Position numbers and translations under genes: made by a program | Notes under the pieces: model-generated | The model's input: the letters and a program-made list of their open reading frames with translations, nothing else | Told to the model about the DNA's origin: nothing | Databases searched by the model: none | NCBI GenBank assembly: GCA_018824765.1 | Contig: JAHJFW010000066.1 | Span: 1 to 24,387 of the forward strand | Length of the DNA stretch: 24,387 nucleotides | From: Patescibacteria group bacterium | GTDB taxonomy: Bacteria; Patescibacteriota; Patescibacteriia; 2-12-FULL-60-25 | Direction: 5' to 3' | Shown: piece after piece, positions 7,478 to 15,218 of the stretch | How positions within the stretch are numbered: the first letter of the stretch is position 1 | How the letters are laid out: each line of letters begins with the position of its first letter

Positions 7478-7486
7478 TGATATAAT
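7478..7486 (+). promoter_or_regulatory. Extended -10 promoter of the fibre gene; leaderless start
   Basis: TGaTATAAT, a perfect extended -10, ends 8 nt before the ATG at 7495. There is no Shine-Dalgarno and no convincing -35. Confidence 0.8.
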
Positions 7487-7494
7487 TGTCGTGT

Positions 7495-9459
7495 ATGAAA
7501 GAACGTTTAAATTGGATTGTATCCATTGTTTTTGTATTACTCACAGTTACTCCGGCACAAGCCGCTTTTATAGGACCTTCGCAACCGCCGCCGCTTGGCA
7601 ATGTCCCCGGAGTGATCTGGAACATTCCTGCAGCAAATCCGAACAGCAAACAATCCGCTACAGAATATAACGTGGCCGGATCTGCAAGAATCGGCGGAGA
7701 TTATTACATGGGAGACGGCAAAGCCCTGCGAGTGGATTTTCAGGGGAATCAAGATACATCGCTAAACATTGGCAACTGGGGTCCGAAAAGTTTTACCCTC
7801 AACGTAATCGGCGACATAAAGACAGACAATACCGACGGCGCTGACGGAAGAGTTTCAGCCTATGAGTTTTGCTACCTAGATGCTCTTGGAAATCCCAAAG
7901 ATTGCCTCACCACATGGCCGTCCGGCGGAGGAGGCGGACCATACGTCCAACTTAGCGGAGATACAATGACAGGGGTTCTGACTTTGAGCGGCGATCCAAT
8001 CGGACCTTTAGACGCGGTAACAAAACAGTATGTTGATGATTTGGCAAATGGTGATGGTGAATGGCCGTTTGTTTTGTTAAGCGGCGACATCATGACCGGT
8101 TTGTTGACTTTAAGTGGCGATCCAGTCGGACCATTGGATGCGGCTACTAAACAATATGTGGATGATGTTGCAGCTCACAATGGCGGAGAATATGTCCAAC
8201 TTTCCGGAGACACTATGACCGGCATATTAACTCTAAGCGGAGATCCGATAGGACTTTTGGATGCGGCAACAAAACAATATGTGGACAATGCCACCGGAGG
8301 AGTTACCGGCCCGTTTGTACAAATAAGCGGCGACACCATGACCGGCGACTTGTTATTGAATACCGATCCGACGCAAGCCTTGCAAGCTGCAACAAAGCAA
8401 TATGTGGATAATATCGTCAGCGGCGGAGGCGGCCCGTTTGTACAACTTGGCGGAGACACGATGACAGGGATTTTGACCCTAAGCGGAAATCCTGTAGCGC
8501 CGTTGGACGCCGCAACCAAGCAATATGTTGACAACAGCTCCGGAGTTAAGGAAGTTGATACTGGTTTCGGACTTACCGGAGGACCGATTACAAATATGGG
8601 CACAATCAGGGTTGACCAGCCAGAACTCGATGCTATTTACGTAAATGTGCCGGGCGACACAATGACAGGAATGCTACAGGTCATCCCTAGTGCGGATGCC
8701 ATCTCGATTTACGCTAAAACCGGCACTGCGGGCGGAGTTGGAGTTAAAGCTGAAGCCAACCAATATGCCGGATGGTTCGTTGGCGATAATTACGGCATTT
8801 ATTCGCAGACTTCTATAGCAGGTTCGGGCACGGCTGTAAGAGGTTTTAATGGATCGATAGGCGGTTCGTTTCAAGGCACTGCACAAGGAGTAGCGGCTGA
8901 AGGGACCGGAGTGAACTCGGAAGGCGGAAACTTTAGAGGCAACAAAACCGGAGTCTTCGCAACCGGCAAACTCGAGGGCGTCAAAGCAGTGATTGAAACC
9001 GGAGAAACCGGCGACGCTCTGATCGGCATTGGCGGCTCCAATGGCGCAAAGCTGACAGGGTCGCGTTATGGGGCGGATGCAAGAGGGGATTTGGCCGGAG
9101 TTTTTGGCATTGACAACAACCAAACAGGATTCGGTTATGTAGGCTATGGTGACACTGGGATTTACGGAAACGGTATTAACGGAGTTTACGGAGTAGGCGG
9201 AATTCAGGGAGTTTACGGCGAAAATTCGGATTCGGGAATTTACGGCAAGGTGGGATTCTATAACTACAGTTTTTTCGGCAACGGAGATTTGTCGATTGGC
9301 GGAGATGTTGTTGCGGGCAACAACCAACCCTCATCATGCAGTATCCAGCTTATTCCGTCCGGATCCGGCACATTCCAATGCAACAACGGAAAATTCATGA
9401 CCGGAGTCAGGAAAAACGCTTCAAATGTTGTTGACGGTCTTGTCTGTTGTGAATTTTAG
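7495..9459 (+). CDS. Secreted phage-tail-fibre-like repeat protein
   Basis: 654 residues. The N-terminus is a clear signal peptide (KERLNW, then IVSIVFVLLTV, cleavage near TPAQA-A). Residues about 150-350 carry five copies of a roughly 40-residue unit of the form V-Q-L-S-G-D-T-M-T-G-x-L-x-L ... DAATKQYVD, plus a truncated sixth GDTMTG. This unit is familiar from phage tail fibres. The next 250 residues are Gly-rich short repeats (for example GVYGVGG, GIYGKVG), as in beta-helical fibre shafts. The C-terminus has several Cys (CSIQL, CNNGKFMTGV, GLVCCEF), suggesting a disulphide-bonded tip. No phage genes are nearby, and the signal peptide argues for a cell-surface adhesin; trimerisation is inferred. 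The ATG at 7495 is chosen from the promoter spacing and the signal peptide. Confidence 0.85.
   Translation: MKERLNWIVSIVFVLLTVTPAQAAFIGPSQPPPLGNVPGVIWNIPAANPNSKQSATEYNVAGSARIGGDYYMGDGKALRVDFQGNQDTSLNIGNWGPKSFTLNVIGDIKTDNTDGADGRVSAYEFCYLDALGNPKDCLTTWPSGGGGGPYVQLSGDTMTGVLTLSGDPIGPLDAVTKQYVDDLANGDGEWPFVLLSGDIMTGLLTLSGDPVGPLDAATKQYVDDVAAHNGGEYVQLSGDTMTGILTLSGDPIGLLDAATKQYVDNATGGVTGPFVQISGDTMTGDLLLNTDPTQALQAATKQYVDNIVSGGGGPFVQLGGDTMTGILTLSGNPVAPLDAATKQYVDNSSGVKEVDTGFGLTGGPITNMGTIRVDQPELDAIYVNVPGDTMTGMLQVIPSADAISIYAKTGTAGGVGVKAEANQYAGWFVGDNYGIYSQTSIAGSGTAVRGFNGSIGGSFQGTAQGVAAEGTGVNSEGGNFRGNKTGVFATGKLEGVKAVIETGETGDALIGIGGSNGAKLTGSRYGADARGDLAGVFGIDNNQTGFGYVGYGDTGIYGNGINGVYGVGGIQGVYGENSDSGIYGKVGFYNYSFFGNGDLSIGGDVVAGNNQPSSCSIQLIPSGSGTFQCNNGKFMTGVRKNASNVVDGLVCCEF
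7942..8537 (+). repeat. Five tandem coding repeats of about 40 codons in the fibre gene
   Basis: Units begin at the V-Q-L-S-G-D-T-M-T-G blocks and end in K-Q-Y-V-D. Units 1, 2, 3 and 5 are close copies; unit 4 (TDPTQALQAATKQYVDN) is the most diverged. The inter-unit linkers differ in sequence. Confidence 0.9.
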
Positions 9460-9464
9460 CGCTG

Positions 9465-9473
9465 TGATAGGAT
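9465..9473 (+). promoter_or_regulatory. Candidate extended -10 upstream of cysS (or weak Shine-Dalgarno)
   Basis: TGaTAGGAT ends 6 nt before ATG 9480. The AGGA within it (9469-9472) could equally act as a Shine-Dalgarno at 7-nt spacing, so the reading is ambiguous. Confidence 0.45.
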
Positions 9474-9479
9474 TTTGAC

Positions 9480-10868
9480 ATGATTCGACTTTGGAATACA
9501 CCCTCAAGAAAAAAAGAGGAACTCAAGCCGCTTCAAGCCGGTAAAATTGGCTTGTATGCTTGCGGACCGACTGTGTATCAACGCGCGCATATCGGGAATT
9601 TTCGAGCATATATAATGGAGGACGTTCTCCGCCGCGTTTTGGAACACGACGGATTTTCTGTAAAGCATGTGATGAACATTACGGACGTCGGCCATTTGAC
9701 TGATGATGCAGATGAAGGCGAGGATAAGTTGGAGAAAGCTTCTGCGGAAACAGGATCCACGGCCAGAGAAATCGCGGAAAAATTTACAAAATTGTTTTTT
9801 GAAGATTCAAGAAGGCTGCAAATTCTCGCGCCGACTAAAGCGCCAAAAGCTACAGAGCACATCAAAGAGCAAATCGCACTGATTGAGGAGTTGGAGAAAA
9901 AAGGGTTCACATATAATACAAGCGACGGCGTGTATTTTGATACGTCAAAATTTCCGGATTACGGCAAATTTTCCGGCCAGCCCCTTGAGGAAAAAGAAGC
10001 GGGAGCGCGCGTGGCGGCAAATCCGGAAAAGAAAAACCCGACGGATTTTGCACTATGGAAATTTAGTCCCGTGGGCAGTAAGCGCCAGATGGAATGGCCG
10101 AGTCCGTGGGGAGTGGGATTTCCCGGATGGCATATAGAATGTTCGGCCATGGCGGAAAAATATCTCGGCCAACCGTTCGATATCCACGCTGGCGGTGTTG
10201 ACCACATTCCGGTCCACCACGAAAACGAGATCGCGCAAAGCGTGGCCGCGTACGGAAAGCCGTTGGCTGATTATTGGTTCCATGTCGAGTTTTTACTCGT
10301 AGACGGACGAAAGATGTCCAAATCTCTCGGGAACATTTTTACGCTCGATGATCTTGAGAAAAAGGGCTTTGATCCGCTGGCCGTACGTTATTTTTTCCTT
10401 GGCGCGCACTACCGCCAAAAACAGAATTTCACATTTGATGCATTGCAAGCTGCGCAGAATGCGCTGACAAAATTGCGCGTGATTGTTCAGGACTGGGAAA
10501 AGCCGAAAACAGGATGTGCAGATTTGGAAGCGGAATTTTACGCCGCTTTGGATGACGACCTGAATACACCCCAAGCGCTGGCTGTGTTGTGGAAGATGGT
10601 TGATTCGGATAATCCGACAAGTGCGAAAGCAGAGACGCTTATGGCAATGGATAAGATTCTCGGCCTTGGTTTGGAAAAATACGTCTCAAAGCCGGTTAAA
10701 ATCGCAAAAGACATCCAAGAGCTTCTCGTTCAACGAGAAGCGGCGAGAAACGAAAAAGACTGGGTCGAAGCGGACAAATTGCGTGATGAAATAGCCAAAC
10801 GCGGCTGGTCGGTTGAAGATACAGCGGAAGGGCAAAAAGCGATTCCTAAAGCCACCCCTTCTTCCTGA
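9480..10868 (+). CDS. cysS: Cysteine--tRNA ligase
   Basis: Class I aminoacyl-tRNA synthetase that charges tRNA-Cys in the cytoplasm. 462 residues, the usual length. Signature motifs: HIGN at 37-40 (within YACGPTVYQRAHIGN) and KMSKS at 278-282. The zinc site that selects cysteine is complete by comparison with the E. coli enzyme: Cys28, Cys221 (IECSAM), and His246 and Glu250 in HHENE. A C-terminal helical domain follows, with a short variable end. The start at ATG 9480 is supported by the canonical N-terminus. Its last 23 nt overlap the 3' end of the convergent corA-type gene. Confidence 0.98.
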   Translation: MIRLWNTPSRKKEELKPLQAGKIGLYACGPTVYQRAHIGNFRAYIMEDVLRRVLEHDGFSVKHVMNITDVGHLTDDADEGEDKLEKASAETGSTAREIAEKFTKLFFEDSRRLQILAPTKAPKATEHIKEQIALIEELEKKGFTYNTSDGVYFDTSKFPDYGKFSGQPLEEKEAGARVAANPEKKNPTDFALWKFSPVGSKRQMEWPSPWGVGFPGWHIECSAMAEKYLGQPFDIHAGGVDHIPVHHENEIAQSVAAYGKPLADYWFHVEFLLVDGRKMSKSLGNIFTLDDLEKKGFDPLAVRYFFLGAHYRQKQNFTFDALQAAQNALTKLRVIVQDWEKPKTGCADLEAEFYAALDDDLNTPQALAVLWKMVDSDNPTSAKAETLMAMDKILGLGLEKYVSKPVKIAKDIQELLVQREAARNEKDWVEADKLRDEIAKRGWSVEDTAEGQKAIPKATPSS

Positions 10869-11793
10869 AGTAAAATACCATTGCGACCACACCGGCTGCC
10901 ATTAAGCCGAGGATAATCCAAAAACCGTAACGGCCGTCGACGAACGGCATATATTTGGAATTCATGCCGAAAATCGCCGCCAAAAGCGTCAGAGGGAAAA
11001 CTATCACTGCAAACAGTGTCAAAGTTTTCATGATTTCATTGATGCGGAAATCAATCAGTGAAACATTGGCTTCATGCAGAGCATTGATGGTATCGCGCTC
11101 CACCTCAAGCACGTCCCAGATCTCTTTTGTCTGTTCAACCAAACGGTCAAAATACACTTCCAGCTTTTTTATCGGAATGCGGTTTTGTGCATATTCGATC
11201 AACTTTCTGATGACGGTTTTATGGCCTTGAATCGCTTTTCTGACATTCACGATATTTGTTTTTACCCGAAGCAGTTCCTGAATCAAGCCTTTTTCAAATT
11301 CTTTAAAGAGTCTGTCCTCGATTAGGTCGATGTCTTTTGAAAAATCAATAATCATCGGGGAAACGCTTTCCATCAAATCGTTTAAAATGCGGTATATCAA
11401 ATGCGATACGTCTGAAACATCAACAGGTTCGGCGCTGTGCGCTTTGCCATGCTGTTTTTTCAGCGAGTTAAAAAACTTTTGCAGCGGCGCCAAACGGCCG
11501 CTGTTGATTGTTATCAATCTGTCTTTAAAAATGAAAAAATCCACTTCAGACGAACTTACAGTTCCTTTATCAGCGTCGAAAACCGGATAAAGCAAAATCA
11601 TAAAAATATAATCCTCCCGAGGCACAAGCTTCGGACGCTGAAGCGGCGGCAGGACATCGCGCAAATCAACCGGATGCAAATTAAAACCCTTCTTTAAAGC
11701 ATTGATATCCTCATCCGCATTGCCTGAAACATAAACCCATTCAAGGTTTTTAAAAGTCAGGCTTTCGATGTTATGTCTTTTTTTTGCTGGCAC
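10846..11793 (-). CDS. corA: CorA-family magnesium/divalent cation transporter
   Basis: 315-residue CorA-type channel, which forms a homopentamer in the inner membrane in known members. There is a long cytoplasmic N-terminal domain with the helical region SHLIYRILNDLMESVSPMI through the coiled FDRLVEQTKEIWDVLEVERD, then two C-terminal transmembrane helices. The signature GMN is at 276-278 (IFGMNSKYMPF), followed by the second helix and a basic end RKKGWL. GTG 11793 is the start: an extended -10 box ends 6 nt upstream of it and no Shine-Dalgarno is present. Tail-to-tail with cysS, overlapping by 23 nt. The family is certain; metal specificity is inferred. Confidence 0.95.
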   Translation of the reverse strand: MPAKKRHNIESLTFKNLEWVYVSGNADEDINALKKGFNLHPVDLRDVLPPLQRPKLVPREDYIFMILLYPVFDADKGTVSSSEVDFFIFKDRLITINSGRLAPLQKFFNSLKKQHGKAHSAEPVDVSDVSHLIYRILNDLMESVSPMIIDFSKDIDLIEDRLFKEFEKGLIQELLRVKTNIVNVRKAIQGHKTVIRKLIEYAQNRIPIKKLEVYFDRLVEQTKEIWDVLEVERDTINALHEANVSLIDFRINEIMKTLTLFAVIVFPLTLLAAIFGMNSKYMPFVDGRYGFWIILGLMAAGVVAMVFYFRKKGWL

Positions 11794-11799
11794 GGAAAC

Positions 11800-11808
11800 A
11801 TTATAGCA
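11800..11808 (-). promoter_or_regulatory. Extended -10 promoter of corA; leaderless start
   Basis: On the minus strand, TGcTATAAT (11808-11800) is a perfect match and lies 6 nt (GTTTCC) before the GTG at 11793. Confidence 0.8.
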
Positions 11809-11820
11809 TGAGTAAAGTAG

Positions 11821-11847
11821 AATCTGGAATCTAGAATTTGGAATCTG
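11821..11847. repeat. GGAATCT/GAATTTGGAAT word repeat between corA and the ATPase unit
   Basis: AATCTGGAATCTAGAATTTG and the following GAATCTG repeat GAATCT three times. The 11-mer GAATTTGGAAT (11834-11844) recurs at 15099-15109, which links this spacer to the other repeat-bearing spacers. Confidence 0.55.
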
Positions 11848-11922
11848 TTTTGAAGCAGACCTAGGACGTAGGACTCTCCCCTGACCTTCTGCCCTAAGCC
11901 CCTCCGCCCTTCAAGTTGAATA

Positions 11923-11931
11923 TGCTATCAT
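11923..11931 (+). promoter_or_regulatory. Extended -10 promoter of the ATPase unit; leaderless start
   Basis: TGcTATCAT ends 6 nt before ATG 11938. There is no Shine-Dalgarno. Confidence 0.65.
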
Positions 11932-11937
11932 ATTGCC

Positions 11938-12477
11938 ATGGCAGACAACGCCGCTATAGAGAAAACCGAAGCTTTGGAAAAGCCGGTTGTTTCGAATCAA
12001 GAGGTCAGTAATTTGGAGGCTGACGAAATGACTTACGAACAATCGCCCGAATCAAAAGAGCATTTTCTGGAAAAGCCTACGGAAGAAAAAGCGCTTGAAA
12101 AACCGGCACAAGAAGCAGAGCCTCGGGCGGTTGCCGCGAAACCAGTAAAAAAACCAGCGGCTATCATTAAAAAAGATGAAGTGCTGTTAAATATTGAACG
12201 GATTATGGAGCATGATTTGGGAGGACTTTATGCCGAGTTGCCTGATAATGCCAAACCGTTGTTTAGAAAAAAGGGTGAAGAAGCCGCCCAAGAAATCTCC
12301 GGCATGGTGCGTAATTTGAAGTTGAAAGTTGCCAGAATTGTCCGATTGTTGCGCGACTGGCTGTTGACCGTTCCCAAGATCAACCGTTTTTTCCTTGAGC
12401 AGGAGGCTAAAATTAAAACGGATGAAATCATCGAATACGCTGAAGCGCGTAAAGAAGATCTAATTAAAAAGACATGA
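11938..12477 (+). CDS. Conserved hypothetical protein paired with the ATPase
   Basis: 179 residues. The first 80 are low complexity and charged, with repeated EKP units (LEKPV, LEKPT, LEKPA) and a Lys/Ala/Pro end, and are likely disordered. The rest is helical (VLLNIERIMEHDLGGLYAELPDNAKPLFRKKG, then two helical blocks ending LRDWLLTVPKINRFFLEQEAKIKTDEI). There is no transmembrane segment or catalytic motif. Its stop overlaps the next start as ATGA, so translation is coupled and the two proteins probably act together, perhaps as a cytoplasmic partner of the ATPase at the membrane. A similar pair occurs, as I recall, in other Patescibacteria. Function unknown. Confidence 0.75.
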   Translation: MADNAAIEKTEALEKPVVSNQEVSNLEADEMTYEQSPESKEHFLEKPTEEKALEKPAQEAEPRAVAAKPVKKPAAIIKKDEVLLNIERIMEHDLGGLYAELPDNAKPLFRKKGEEAAQEISGMVRNLKLKVARIVRLLRDWLLTVPKINRFFLEQEAKIKTDEIIEYAEARKEDLIKKT

Positions 12478-15044
12478 TATTCCCGCTGTTACAGGTTGAC
12501 ATCTTTGAACCGACCGCGGTCGAAGCTCCATTTGATTATGCTTCGCTGCTTATCAATCCTATAGTTGTTTTAATCGCAGTTTTCCTCGGTTTTGCGGCGA
12601 TTTTAGCATTCGCGGTCTTCGCCATCCGCCGCGCCTACAACCGCAGCGGCAGTGCGCGCAGTGCCTTCAATATGCAGGTGCTTTTGGTGCGCGTGCCGAA
12701 AGAAGTCAAAAAAGAGGATGAACAAAATAAATCGCAACAGCAAATCCAAGAACTAATCGGCGTCATGGAAACGCTGTTCGCAACACTAGGCGCCTTTAAG
12801 GCAGAAAGCGGAATTTTTACCTGGCTGTTCGGTCGTAGCGACCATTTTGCTTTTGAGATGGTTGTCCATCACGACAAAATTTCATTTTACGTTACAATCC
12901 CGCAAGAATACCGAAACTTCATCGAAGAGCAGCTGCATGCCCAATATCCGCACGCGCAAATTGACGAGGTTCCGGATTACAACATCTTTACGCCGAGCGG
13001 GGTCGTCATGGGCAGTTACCTGAAATTCCGTCGGGAAGACGCTTTTCCGATTAAAACTTATGACAAGCTCGAGTCGGATCCTCTCAATTCCATCACCAAT
13101 GCTTTGTCTAAAATCACTGGTGAAGACGGTGCTGCAGTCCAATACATAATCCGCAGCGCCAAATCTAAATGGCGAAAGCAGGGGATTCACATGGCTAAAG
13201 AGATGCAACAGGGCAAAAAATTGAAGGATGTGAAAAGCGGAATCGCAAGCAGTGTTGGCAAAGAACTGAAAAGTTTCGCCAGTACTGCCAAACCGGGCGA
13301 AGAAAAAACCAAAGAAATTTATCGTTTGTCGCCATTGGAAGAGGAAATGGTAAAAGGCTTGGAGGAAAAAGCTTCTCTGGCTGGATTGGATGTGAACGTC
13401 AGAATTATTGTTTCTGCGTCCGACCAAACCAAGGCGCAACGTTATTTAAACGATATTCTCGGCGCTTACGGCCAATACAACATCTACGAATACGGAAATT
13501 CATTCGTGAAATCCATGCCGCGCTTCCAGACTATCCTGGTCAGGCATTTCATCTATCGGCATTTTGACACGCGTTACAGCATTGTCTTGAATTCCAAAGA
13601 AATGGCATCGCTTTATCACATGCCCTTGCCAACGACGGAAACGCCGAAAATCAACTGGCTGTTATCGCGCCGCGCCTTGCCGCCGACAAATCTTCCGACA
13701 GAGGGCGTTATCTTGGGCAAATCCGAATATCGTGGACACGAATACCTGATCCGCATGAAACCGGATGACCGGCGGCGGCATTTTTATATCATTGGTAAAT
13801 CCGGTTCCGGTAAAACGGCGCTCATGGAATCCATGATTCGTCAAGATATCATGGAAGGACGCGGAGTGTGCTTAATTGATCCGCACGGAGACTTTATAGA
13901 TAAATGCTTAACTCATGTGCCGCGAGAAAGAGCGGAAGATGTGATTTTGTTTGATCCGTCAGATCACGAACGTCCGATCGGTTTGAACATGCTTGAGTTT
14001 GATCCGGGCTCTCCGCATTTAAGGACATTCGTAATCAATGAAATGCTGAAGATTTTCGACAAGCTTTACGACCTCAAAGCTACCGGCGGTCCGATGTTTG
14101 AAACTTACATGCGTAATGCAATTTTGTTGAACATGGACCATCCTGAATCAGGAAATACTTTGATGGATGTGCCGCGCGTTCTGGCTGACGAGGATTTCAG
14201 GAATTTCAAACTGTCAAAATGCAAGAGTCAGGAAGTAAAGAACTTCTGGACCAAGGAAGCGCTGAAAGCCGGCGGCGAAGCCTCGCTCGCCAATATGGTG
14301 CCTTATATCACTTCAAAGCTCGCTTCGTTCATCTACAACGACTACATGCGCCCGATAATCGGCCAGCAAAAGAGCGCTTTCAATTTTTATGACGCGATGA
14401 ATGAAGGCAAGATTATTTTGGTGAAATTGTCCAAAGGAAAAATCGGCGATTTGAACGCGTATCTGCTCGGTATGATTATAGTAGGAAAAATACTCGATGC
14501 GTCTTTGAAACGCGCTGAAATTCCCGAGGCCGAGCGTAAAGATTTCTATCTCTACATCGACGAGTTCCAGAACTTCCTAACTGATTCAATCAGCGCGATT
14601 TTATCAGAAGCGCGAAAGTACGGGTTGAATTTAATTATCGCACACCAGTTCATCGGCCAGCTCACGACCGGCGCAATCAAAGACACTGCTATACGAGATG
14701 CGATTTTCGGCAACGTCGGAACAATGGCCGCATTCCGAATCGGCCCTGAAGACGCAGAGTTCTTGGTTAAGGAATTCGCGCCGGTGTTTAACGAATATGA
14801 TCTGGTAAATGTTGAGTCATTGACGGCCAACATCAAATTACTGATTGACAATACCGCTAGCCGTCCGTTCAACATGAAAGTGATTTTTGCTCCGCGCCCG
14901 GGTCCGGCTGAAAAAGAACTGGCCGGAATGATCCGCGAGCTGTCGCGATTTAAATACGGCCGCAAGCGAGAATTAATCGAAGCTGAAATGCAGGAGAGCG
15001 CCGCGGGTGTGGATATGTTCACAGAAGAGGCTAATGACGAATGA
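12474..15044 (+). CDS. Membrane-anchored HerA/TraD-type ATPase (type IV secretion DNA-binding family)
   Basis: 856 residues. One transmembrane helix at about 26-51 (LINPIVVLIAVFLGFAAILAFAV); a large uncharacterised domain at about 60-400; then a P-loop ATPase with Walker A GKSGSGKT at 441-448, the family block GVCLIDPHGDFID shortly after, Walker B YLYIDEFQ with Asp696-Glu697, and a sensor-like block LIIAHQFIGQL. This is the organisation of DUF87/TraD/VirD4-like coupling ATPases that move DNA or protein across the membrane. No other type IV secretion genes are in the window, so it may serve DNA uptake, pilus function or segregation; this is not decidable here. The start is fixed by the ATGA overlap with the upstream gene. 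Confidence 0.88.
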   Translation: MIFPLLQVDIFEPTAVEAPFDYASLLINPIVVLIAVFLGFAAILAFAVFAIRRAYNRSGSARSAFNMQVLLVRVPKEVKKEDEQNKSQQQIQELIGVMETLFATLGAFKAESGIFTWLFGRSDHFAFEMVVHHDKISFYVTIPQEYRNFIEEQLHAQYPHAQIDEVPDYNIFTPSGVVMGSYLKFRREDAFPIKTYDKLESDPLNSITNALSKITGEDGAAVQYIIRSAKSKWRKQGIHMAKEMQQGKKLKDVKSGIASSVGKELKSFASTAKPGEEKTKEIYRLSPLEEEMVKGLEEKASLAGLDVNVRIIVSASDQTKAQRYLNDILGAYGQYNIYEYGNSFVKSMPRFQTILVRHFIYRHFDTRYSIVLNSKEMASLYHMPLPTTETPKINWLLSRRALPPTNLPTEGVILGKSEYRGHEYLIRMKPDDRRRHFYIIGKSGSGKTALMESMIRQDIMEGRGVCLIDPHGDFIDKCLTHVPRERAEDVILFDPSDHERPIGLNMLEFDPGSPHLRTFVINEMLKIFDKLYDLKATGGPMFETYMRNAILLNMDHPESGNTLMDVPRVLADEDFRNFKLSKCKSQEVKNFWTKEALKAGGEASLANMVPYITSKLASFIYNDYMRPIIGQQKSAFNFYDAMNEGKIILVKLSKGKIGDLNAYLLGMIIVGKILDASLKRAEIPEAERKDFYLYIDEFQNFLTDSISAILSEARKYGLNLIIAHQFIGQLTTGAIKDTAIRDAIFGNVGTMAAFRIGPEDAEFLVKEFAPVFNEYDLVNVESLTANIKLLIDNTASRPFNMKVIFAPRPGPAEKELAGMIRELSRFKYGRKRELIEAEMQESAAGVDMFTEEANDE

Positions 15045-15076
15045 TGGAAAGTAGCTGGTATGGGGACAATTTGGAG

Positions 15077-15123
15077 ATTGATAATTGAAATTTGTTTTGA
15101 ATTTGGAATTTGGTGCTTGGAAT
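15077..15123. repeat. Repeat-bearing spacer copy (inverted relative to 1865-1889)
   Basis: Contains ATTGATAATTG (15077-15087, also at 1939-1949). The 25-nt segment 15099-15123 is the reverse complement of 1865-1889 except for one base. Confidence 0.75.
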
Positions 15124-15151
15124 TTTTGCATCATAGGGGGCTTGACACAAT

Positions 15152-15179
15152 TTGCCATATCAAAATAGTGTGCTATTCT
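15152..15179 (+). promoter_or_regulatory. Promoter of the 208-residue hypothetical gene
   Basis: TTGCCA (15152-15157), a 16-nt spacer, and TGcTATTCT (15171-15179). A consensus TTGACA at 15142-15147 is also present, but its best-spaced -10 (TAGTGT) is poor. The leader is about 33 nt and holds a small hairpin TCGCC/GGCGA just before the weak Shine-Dalgarno GAAAGG. Confidence 0.6.
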
Positions 15180-15218
15180 GTCTGTGTATAACTTCGCCTT
15201 GGGTGGGCGAGAAAGGTT

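Noticed and set aside
7942..8537. Regular repeats as a possible CRISPR array
   Set aside because: The repeats are in-frame coding units of about 120 nt in a signal-peptide protein, diverged at DNA level, with no short identical direct repeats or spacers.
8175..9327. Two long open minus-strand frames opposite the fibre gene
   Set aside because: They mirror the coding repeats and have no start signals or family similarity.
7495..9459. A prophage fragment
   Set aside because: Only the fibre-like protein recalls phage; it carries a Sec-type signal peptide and no capsid, tail-tube, terminase or integrase gene is near.
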